Source: Hymenobacter caeli (GTDB lineage: Bacteria > Bacteroidota > Bacteroidia > Cytophagales > Hymenobacteraceae). Taken from it: a DNA stretch of 64,000 nt. Below are positions 58,414 through 64,000 of the stretch, in pieces (the first letter of the stretch is position 1; the number at the start of each line of letters is the position of its first letter). The stretch covers positions 59,858-123,857 of the forward strand of contig NZ_JABSNP010000017.1 in the NCBI RefSeq assembly GCF_013294115.1, in the 5' to 3' direction. The notes beneath the pieces are model-generated. The model did not search any database, was not told the DNA's origin, and was given only the letters and a program-made list of their open reading frames with translations. The translations under genes and the position numbers were made by a program.

Positions 58414-61400
58414 CTACATCGCCTTGTACTCGTTCCAGCTCTTAATCTTCAAATCCTTCATTTCCAGCGCACAAAACGCTTGAATAAACGCCTTCGCCAG
58501 GCGGGCATTGGTCAGCAGGCCGACGCCGGAATCCACGGACGTGCGGCGGATTTTGTAGTCGTTATCCAGTTCGCCTTTCGACAGGTTTTTGGGGATATTA
58601 ATGACCAGGTCGATTTTCTTTTCCTTCAGATACGTCAGCACGTTGGGCTCCTGCAACTCATCGGGCCAGAAGAGCAGGCTGCTGGGAATGCCATTTTCGG
58701 CGAAGAAGCGGTGCGTGCCTTGCGTGGCGTACACGGTGTAGCCCTTTTTTATGAGCAGTTCGGTGGGCGCGAGCAGGGCCACTTTGGAGATGATGGGCCC
58801 ACCGGAAATCAGCACTGTTTTCTGCGGAATTTTGTAGCCCACGCTCAGCATCGATTTCAGCAGGGCTTCCTCGGCGGTGTCGCCCAGGCAGCCCACTTCG
58901 CCGGTGCTCACCATGTCCACGCGCAGCACCGGGTCGGCGCCGGGCAGGCGGGTGAAGGAAAACTGCGGGGCCTTCACACCCACAAAGGGCAGGTCGTAAA
59001 TCCGCTCGCTTTCGTCGCGGGGCACTTGCTTGCCCAACAGCACCTGAGTGGCCTTTTTGATGAGGTTGTTGCCCGATATTTTCGATACGAACGGGTAGCT
59101 GCGCGAGGCGCGGATGTTACATTCAATCACCCGGATTTCCCCGTTTTTTTCCAGAAACTGAATGTTGAACGGGCCGCTGATTTCGTAGCGTTTGGCAATC
59201 TTTTCGGCGATGATTTTCAGCTTGCGGATGGTGCCCACGTACACCCGTTGGGGCGGGTAGTACATGGTGGCATCGCCGGAGTGTACGCCGGCAAACTCCA
59301 CGTGCTCCGAAATGGCGTAGCTCACGATTTCGCCGTGGTCAGCTACGGCATCCAGCTCAATTTCCTTGGCTTCCTGGATGAATTCCGACACCACCACCGG
59401 GTATTCGGCGCTCACCTCCACAGCGGTTTGCAGAAATGCTTCCAGCTCGAATTTATTGGAAACCACGTTCATGGCCGCGCCCGACAGCACGTAGCTCGGC
59501 CGGATGAGCACCGGGAAACCGACTTCGCGCACGAACTCGTTCATGGCTTCCAGCGAGGTCAGCTCCTTCCAGCGTGGCTGCGCGATGCCCAGCTCGTCCA
59601 TGATGCTGGAGAACTTGTGGCGGTTTTCGGCCTCGTCGATGCGCGTCGGCGCGGTGCCCAGAATGGGTGCGTGGGCTTCGGCGAGGCGGGTGGCTAAGTT
59701 GTTGGGAATCTGGCCGCCGGTGCTCAGAATCACGCCACCGGGCTGCTCGAAATCCAGGATGTCCATCACCCGCTCGAAGCTCAGTTCCTCGAAGTAGAGC
59801 CGGTCGCTCACGTCGTAGTCGGTCGAAACGGTTTCGGGGTTGTAGTTGATGAGGATGGTTTTGTAGCCCTCCTCGGCGGCCGTTTGCACGGCCTGCACGC
59901 CGCACCAGTCGAACTCGACCGACGAGCCGATGCGGTACACGCCCGAGCCCAGCACCACGATGGACTTGGCGGTTTCGCGGGCCAGGTCGTTTTCGGTGCC
60001 GTGGTAGGTGGTGTAGAGGTAGTTGGTTTTGGCCGGGAATTCGGCGGCCAGCGTGTCAATCTGCTTCACCACGGGCAGCACGCCCAGGGCCTTGCGGCGG
60101 GCGCGCACCAGCAGTTCGTCGGCCTTCACGTCGCCCTCGCCCAGCAGCTGCACGGCAATCTGCTGGTCCGAAAAACCGGCTTTCTTCACCTCGCGCAAGA
60201 GCTTGATTTCCAAAGAATCGAGGCCAGTGGCGCGGCCGGCGGCCAGCTGCTGGCCCAGCTCAAAAATGGTGAACAGGCGCTGCAAAAACCAGTGGTCAAT
60301 CTTGGTCAGCTGGTGCACCTGCTCCAGCGTGTAGCCGGCCTCGAAGGCGCTATTGATGGCGAAGATGCGCTCCTCGTTGGGCTCGCTCAGCAGCTTATCA
60401 ATCGTGTCCTTCTCGATGTTTTCGGGGCGGTTGGCCACGAAGCCGCGCTTGCCGGTATCGAGCATCCGCAGGCCCTTCTGGATGGCTTCCTCGAACGATT
60501 TGCCAATCGCCATCACCTCGCCCACGCTCTTCATGGCCGAGCCAATCTGGCGGTTCACGCCCGAGAATTTGCCCAGGTCCCAGCGCGGCAGCTTCACTAC
60601 CACGTAGTCGAGAGCGGGCTCGAAAAAGGCCGAGGTGGTCTGCGTGACGCTGTTTTTCAGCTCGGCCAGCGAGTAGCCCAGGCTCAGCTTGGCGGCCACG
60701 AAGGCCAGCGGGTAGCCCGTCGCTTTCGAGGCCAGCGCCGACGAGCGCGAGAGGCGGGCATTCACCTCAATCACGCGGTAATCTTCGGAAAAGGGGTCGA
60801 GGGCGTACTGAATGTTGCACTCGCCCACGATGCCCAGGTGCCGGATGGTTTGGATGCCGATGCTGCGCAGCTTGTGGTACTCGCGGTTGCTCAGGGTCTG
60901 CGACGGGGCCACCACGATGCTCTCGCCGGTGTGGATGCCGATGGGGTCGAAGTTCTCCATGTTGCAGACCGTGATGCAGTTATCGAACTGGTCGCGCACT
61001 ACTTCGTACTCTACTTCTTTCCAGCCCTTCAGCGATTCTTCCACCAGAATCTGGTCGGAAGTCGTGAAGGCCTGCCGGGCCAGGGCCTGCAATTCATCCA
61101 TGTTGTTGGCGAAGCCGCTGCCCAGCCCGCCCAGCGCAAAGGCGGCCCGCACGATGATGGGGAAGCCAATGGTTTCGCCGGCGGTCAGGGCGGCTTCCAT
61201 TGTCGTGCAGGCCACGCTGCGGGCGCAGAGTACGCCAATCTGGTCGAGCTTGACCTTGAAAATCTCCCGGTCCTCGGTGTCGATGATGCTCTGCACGGGC
61301 GTGCCCAGCACCTGCACGTTATATTGTTCGAACACGCCGGCGCGGTACAGGGCCACGGCGCAGTTCAGGGCCGTTTGGCCGCCAAAGGCCACCAGAATGC

Positions 61401-61644
61401 CATCGGGCCGCTCTTTTTTGATGACTTCCTCCACGAAGTAGGGCGTCACGGGCAGGAAGTACACGTCGTCGGCCATGCCGTCGGAGGTCTGCACGGTGGC
61501 AATGTTGGGGTTGATGAGGATGGTGCGGATGCCTTCCTCCTTCAGCGCCTTGAGGGCCTGCGAGCCGGAATAATCGAACTCCCCGGCCTCGCCGATTTTT
61601 AGGGCCCCGGAGCCGAGGATGAGTACTTTGTTGGGTTTGTTCAT
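58414..61644 (-). CDS. carB: Carbamoyl-phosphate synthase large subunit
   Basis: A 1076-residue enzyme that makes carbamoyl phosphate from bicarbonate, ATP and glutamine-derived ammonia. Two ATP-grasp halves are seen: 'VLILGSGALKIGEAGEFDYS' with 'VIEVNARLSRSSALASKATG' in the first, and 'IVVLGSGVYRIGSSVEFDWC' with 'VIECNIRASRSYPFVSKISG' in the second. The oligomerisation region lies between, and the MGS-like regulatory domain ends the protein ('YTVYATQGTHRFFAENGIPS'). Some family-consensus positions are altered ('GALKIGEAGEFDYS' where GPI..GQ..EFDY is more usual), a version seen in Bacteroidota relatives. The small subunit gene is upstream, separated by the Imm50-like gene. Confidence 0.96.
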   Translation of the reverse strand: MNKPNKVLILGSGALKIGEAGEFDYSGSQALKALKEEGIRTILINPNIATVQTSDGMADDVYFLPVTPYFVEEVIKKERPDGILVAFGGQTALNCAVALYRAGVFEQYNVQVLGTPVQSIIDTEDREIFKVKLDQIGVLCARSVACTTMEAALTAGETIGFPIIVRAAFALGGLGSGFANNMDELQALARQAFTTSDQILVEESLKGWKEVEYEVVRDQFDNCITVCNMENFDPIGIHTGESIVVAPSQTLSNREYHKLRSIGIQTIRHLGIVGECNIQYALDPFSEDYRVIEVNARLSRSSALASKATGYPLAFVAAKLSLGYSLAELKNSVTQTTSAFFEPALDYVVVKLPRWDLGKFSGVNRQIGSAMKSVGEVMAIGKSFEEAIQKGLRMLDTGKRGFVANRPENIEKDTIDKLLSEPNEERIFAINSAFEAGYTLEQVHQLTKIDHWFLQRLFTIFELGQQLAAGRATGLDSLEIKLLREVKKAGFSDQQIAVQLLGEGDVKADELLVRARRKALGVLPVVKQIDTLAAEFPAKTNYLYTTYHGTENDLARETAKSIVVLGSGVYRIGSSVEFDWCGVQAVQTAAEEGYKTILINYNPETVSTDYDVSDRLYFEELSFERVMDILDFEQPGGVILSTGGQIPNNLATRLAEAHAPILGTAPTRIDEAENRHKFSSIMDELGIAQPRWKELTSLEAMNEFVREVGFPVLIRPSYVLSGAAMNVVSNKFELEAFLQTAVEVSAEYPVVVSEFIQEAKEIELDAVADHGEIVSYAISEHVEFAGVHSGDATMYYPPQRVYVGTIRKLKIIAEKIAKRYEISGPFNIQFLEKNGEIRVIECNIRASRSYPFVSKISGNNLIKKATQVLLGKQVPRDESERIYDLPFVGVKAPQFSFTRLPGADPVLRVDMVSTGEVGCLGDTAEEALLKSMLSVGYKIPQKTVLISGGPIISKVALLAPTELLIKKGYTVYATQGTHRFFAENGIPSSLLFWPDELQEPNVLTYLKEKKIDLVINIPKNLSKGELDNDYKIRRTSVDSGVGLLTNARLAKAFIQAFCALEMKDLKIKSWNEYKAM

Positions 61645-61692
61645 GATAAGGGTGGGGTAACAGACCGTTTGGAAGGGTCGTGTTAAAAAAGA

Positions 61693-61726
61693 GCGTCATG
61701 CAGAGCGCAGCATCTTGCCCGCTTCG
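61693..61726. repeat. Left arm of GTCATG-family inverted repeat flanking Imm50-like gene
   Basis: GCGTCATGCAGAGCGCAGCA and the following TCTTGCCCGCTTCG are the reverse complement of 62540-62572, with one mismatch in 33 positions. It lies 7 bp past the stop of the Imm50-like gene at 61734. Confidence 0.9.
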
Positions 61727-61733
61727 TTGGAAA

Positions 61734-62516
61734 CTATGAGCTACGTTTCTGTCCGTAGGACATCACGCCAATCATGTTGAATTTCATAGCCTTTGTGAAT
61801 GGTGTATTACACAATAGGACTTCATTCGATTTCAGAAGTGTATTCATTTGGTTTAATGATTCGCTTAAAGTTGTCAGATGCGAACCTTCTCCGATTACCA
61901 AATACACCTCCTCATTTTCAAAAAAGGTATGAGCAAGCTCTGCTACTTTTTGAGATTGGTAATCGTTAGCGCTTTCATTATCTAATCCGATATAAATCCA
62001 GTCCGACCAATCAAAAGTGCGTGTTAAATCCCTGCTGGCTATTACAATATTTGCCGCCTTTGACATATCTGCCGATTCAATGTCAATAAGCGGCTCATCA
62101 GGCTCGGGTTCTTTTGGAATTAAGCTCAATACGAATACTTCTTCAGCAACTATGGCAGCTTCCAAACCAACACTGGAATCGAATACACATTTGATGCTGC
62201 TGCCAATTTCTTCGAATTCTAACCCGAAAAGGACGTTTTGGAAGCTGAAATAACTGAAGTCTATTTTTTCAATCCCAATAAATTGAAGTTCTACGTTGCA
62301 GTGCTTCACTAACTTGTAGTAACCTCTCTCGTCAACTTCGCTTGTCATTTCGAAAGCGGCAATTGTAAAGGTGACAGAGTAACGTCCTGTTGAATGAGTT
62401 TCAAAAGTGGCTTTAGTGATTTCAGCATCATGAAAGTCTGGCCAGTAGCCGAAATGTTGAATAACAATTTCAGAATTGAGTATTCGACTAATTACTGGGT
62501 CTTCACTTTCGGCCAT
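61734..62516 (-). CDS. Imm50-like immunity protein inserted between carA and carB
   Basis: A 260-residue AT-rich protein. The N-terminal half has 'IVIQHFGYWPDFHDAEITKA', the 'FGxWPxFHDAE' motif of the Imm50 family of polymorphic-toxin immunity proteins, and 'HCNVELQFIGIEKIDFSYFS'. The second half ('DWSDWIYIGLDNESANDYQS', 'AKAMKFNMIGVMSYG'-like end) is a further domain I do not recognise. No toxin gene is nearby, so it is an orphan. The gene is bracketed by inverted arms 61693-61726 and 62540-62572. It splits carA from carB, which are normally adjacent. Confidence 0.8.
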   Translation of the reverse strand: MAESEDPVISRILNSEIVIQHFGYWPDFHDAEITKATFETHSTGRYSVTFTIAAFEMTSEVDERGYYKLVKHCNVELQFIGIEKIDFSYFSFQNVLFGLEFEEIGSSIKCVFDSSVGLEAAIVAEEVFVLSLIPKEPEPDEPLIDIESADMSKAANIVIASRDLTRTFDWSDWIYIGLDNESANDYQSQKVAELAHTFFENEEVYLVIGEGSHLTTLSESLNQMNTLLKSNEVLLCNTPFTKAMKFNMIGVMSYGQKRSS

Positions 62517-62539
62517 TTGTGCTGGTTATTTTATGCAGG

Positions 62540-62572
62540 CGAAGCGGGCAAGATGCTACGCTCTGCATGACG
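62540..62572. repeat. Right arm of GTCATG-family inverted repeat flanking Imm50-like gene
   Basis: CGAAGCGGGCAAGATGCTAC followed by GCTCTGCATGACG complements 61693-61726. It ends 3 bp before the carA stop codon, so the insertion is exactly at the end of carA. Confidence 0.9.
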
Positions 62573-62574
62573 TT

Positions 62575-63660
62575 CTATTTTATTCCGGCATTACTCTTAT
62601 ACTCCACCACCGCTTTCAAAAAATCATCAAACAGAAACTCCGTATCCTCCGGCCCGCCAGCGGCTTCGGGGTGAAACTGGGTGGAGAAGAACGGCTTGGA
62701 TGTGTGCTTGATGCCTTCGCAAGTGCCGTCGTTCAGGTTCTCGAACAGCATCTGCCACTCGGCGGGGAGCGTTTCGGTGTCCACCGCGAAGCCGTGGTTC
62801 TGGCTGGTGATGTAGCAGCGCTGGGTGCCGGTGAGCTTCACGGGCTGGTTGTGACTGCGGTGGCCGTACTTGAGCTTGAAGGTGTCGCCGCCCGCCGCCA
62901 GGCCCATGAGCTGGCTGCCCAGGCAGATGCCGAAAATGGGCTTGTCCTGGGCCAGGGCCTTTTGCAGGTGGTGGATGGTGGCGGTGCACATTTTGGGGTC
63001 GCCGGGGCCGTTGCTCAGGAACAGGCCGTCGTAGTCGAGGGTCGTGAAATCGTAGTCCCAGGGCACGCGAATCAGCTCCACGTCGCGGGTCAGGAAGCAG
63101 CGGATGATGTTGGTTTTGGTGCCGCAGTCCACGAGCACGATTTTGTGCTGGCCGTGGCCGAAGTGCTGCACGCCGGGCTGGCTCACCTGGGCCACCAGGT
63201 TGTCGAGGTTGGGGTCGTGGAAGGGCACGTCGGTGTCGGCCACGATTTTGCCCAGCATGGCCCCTTTCTCGCGCAGCTTCTTGGTGAGCATCCGGGTATC
63301 GACGCCGCAGATGCCGGGGATGTTGTACTCCTTGAGCCAGTCGCCGAGGCTTTTGGCGGCGTTCCAGTGGCTGTGCTCCTCGGAGTAATAATTGACGACC
63401 AAACCGGCAATGTGGATTTTGTCGGACTCGAAAATCTTCGAAATCGACTCGTACAGGTCTTCGCCGGGCACGCCGTAGTTGCCCACCATGGGGGTGGTGA
63501 GCACCAGAATCTGGCCGGCAAAGGACGGGTCGGTGAGGTTTTCGGGGTAGCCGGTCATGGCCGTGCTGAACACGACCTCGCCGGCGGCGGAGGTGAGGGC
63601 CCCGAAGGATTCGCCTTGGATTTCGGTGCCGTCTTCTAGGGTTAGGGTTACTTGGGTCAT
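62575..63660 (-). CDS. carA: Carbamoyl-phosphate synthase small subunit (glutaminase)
   Basis: A 361-residue class I glutamine amidotransferase. The start at 63660 (MTQVTLTLEDGTEIQGESFG) is the family N-terminus. The catalytic Cys is in 'PIFGICLGSQLMGLAAG', and His/Glu in 'STQFHPEAAGGPED'. 'VVFSTAMTGYPENLTDPSFA' is the conserved N-terminal domain segment. It supplies ammonia to CarB, encoded downstream on the same strand. Confidence 0.96.
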   Translation of the reverse strand: MTQVTLTLEDGTEIQGESFGALTSAAGEVVFSTAMTGYPENLTDPSFAGQILVLTTPMVGNYGVPGEDLYESISKIFESDKIHIAGLVVNYYSEEHSHWNAAKSLGDWLKEYNIPGICGVDTRMLTKKLREKGAMLGKIVADTDVPFHDPNLDNLVAQVSQPGVQHFGHGQHKIVLVDCGTKTNIIRCFLTRDVELIRVPWDYDFTTLDYDGLFLSNGPGDPKMCTATIHHLQKALAQDKPIFGICLGSQLMGLAAGGDTFKLKYGHRSHNQPVKLTGTQRCYITSQNHGFAVDTETLPAEWQMLFENLNDGTCEGIKHTSKPFFSTQFHPEAAGGPEDTEFLFDDFLKAVVEYKSNAGIK

Positions 63661-63672
63661 GGTGCGGACGTT

Positions 63673-63720
63673 GCGCCTCACCCCCCGGCCCCCTCTCCGA
63701 AAAGGAGAGGGGGTGCGTTC
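63673..63720. repeat. Single half of the CTCACCCCCCGG repeat family, in the carA leader
   Basis: GCGCCTCACCCCCCGGCCCC, then a CCCCCTCTCC/GGAGAGGGGG hairpin with a GAAAA loop, and TGCGTTC. It matches the left half of the elements at 38778 and 46205, but the right half is missing. It sits 12 bp upstream of carA and would lie in its leader or promoter. Confidence 0.85.
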
Positions 63721-63737
63721 TTTCGGGGTGGGGTGGG

Positions 63738-63915
63738 TTATAGGTTGGCTTTGATGGTGGCTAGGACGCGGCGGGGGAGGTTGAGGGCTTGCTCGTTGGA
63801 GAAGCGGAGGATGCGGTAGCCTAGTTCGATGAGGTAGGCAGTGCGGCCGTTATCGTAGTCGGCTTGGTCGGGTTCTAGGTGGCCGGCTCCGTCTAGTTCT
63901 ATAATTAGGAAGTGT
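63738..63915 (-). pseudogene. 5'-truncated DUF559 (endonuclease-like) gene
   Basis: On the minus strand an open frame reads 'HFLIIELDGAGH', then a DxxR-type stretch ('DYDNGRTAYLIELGYRILRF') and 'NLPRRVLATIKANL' to a TAA at 63738. This is the C-terminal half of the DUF559/very-short-patch-repair-like endonuclease domain. It stops at the left end of the transposase region, where a stop codon comes just before the conserved N-terminal part would start. The gene has probably been cut by the insertion sequence. Confidence 0.75.
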
Positions 63916-64000
63916 TAACAGTAGGAGTTATGTTTGAGCATGGACTATTTACTGACGGACGCGCAGTGGGCGCGGATTGCGCCGCTGTTGCCGGGCCGCG
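63913..64000 (+). mobile_element. Left end of an IS5-type insertion sequence (runs off the window)
   Basis: Starting where the DUF559 reading frame breaks, the sequence leads in 25 bp into a transposase start codon. The exact terminal repeat cannot be set because the right end is outside the window; GTGTTAACAGTAGG at 63913-63926 is the candidate end. Confidence 0.6.
63940..64000 (+). CDS. IS5 family transposase, N-terminus only
   Basis: ATG at 63940 begins MDYLLTDAQWARIAPLLPGR, the hallmark N-terminus (DxxWxxIxPLLP) of IS5/IS427-type transposases with a DUF4096 domain. The gene continues beyond the window, so integrity cannot be judged. Confidence 0.8.
   Translation, partial: MDYLLTDAQWARIAPLLPGR

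Noticed and set aside
1..64000. CRISPR array, tRNA or rRNA gene
   Set aside because: No regularly spaced identical repeats, cloverleaf sequence with CCA-type acceptor end or rRNA-like segment was found by reading; a covariance-model scan was not possible.

Overview
The window reads as chromosomal DNA from a high-GC member of the Bacteroidota, most like Hymenobacter or a close cytophagalean relative. Supporting signs are a Bacteroidota-type N-acylornithine carbamoyltransferase beside carA/carB, DUF4270 and Kelch lipoproteins, OmpA proteins with thrombospondin type-3 repeats, LytS/LytTR signalling, and several TAnnTTTG (-7) promoter elements. No rRNA, tRNA or CRISPR array was seen. The assignment rests on gene content only.

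Layout. 0-14 kb: envelope and secreted proteins (partial exported protein, six-hairpin glycosidase lipoprotein, OmpA/TSP3 protein, CocE-type hydrolase, AsmA-like protein, small barrel). 14-22 kb: a 4'-phosphopantetheinyl transferase and a large single-module NRPS with a membrane/left-handed beta-helix terminal region, separated by an AT-rich islet. 22-31 kb: LytS/LytTR two-component pair, STAS-like protein, Kelch and DUF4270 lipoproteins, and a HAMP-PAS kinase with an NtrC-type regulator. 31-36 kb: a solitary PD-(D/E)XK protein and a three-gene envelope operon (PspA-like coiled coil, small lipoprotein, periplasmic-binding-protein/OmpA fusion). 36-44.4 kb: urease genes (ureD, ureG, ureF, ureC, fused ureAB, Ni transporter; no ureE) interrupted by an islet with a RelA/SpoT protein and a HicB-like protein. 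44.5-47.7 kb: DUF983, Gfo/Idh/MocA and TPR genes. 47.7-56.2 kb: a complete galacturonate isomerase-pathway cluster (exuT, eda, kdgK, uxaC, uxaA, uxaB). 56.3-63.7 kb: argF', carB, carA, invaded by small AT-rich gene cassettes. The right edge holds the start of an IS5-type transposase that has cut a DUF559 gene.

The most unusual signal is structural. At two unrelated loci (NRPS and ureAB) the host gene's last 41-45 codons occur twice: once on the intact gene and once as a displaced, still in-frame 3' end further downstream, with AT-rich cargo genes after each copy. The displaced NRPS end differs from the intact end by nine bases, all synonymous. This looks like repeated capture of cargo cassettes by replacement of gene 3' ends, in the manner of displaced ends in polymorphic-toxin loci but on housekeeping or biosynthetic genes. 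A third cassette, an Imm50-like gene between carA and carB, is bracketed by 33-bp inverted repeats of a family that elsewhere forms compact intergenic hairpins. At least five families of intergenic inverted-repeat elements are scattered between genes.
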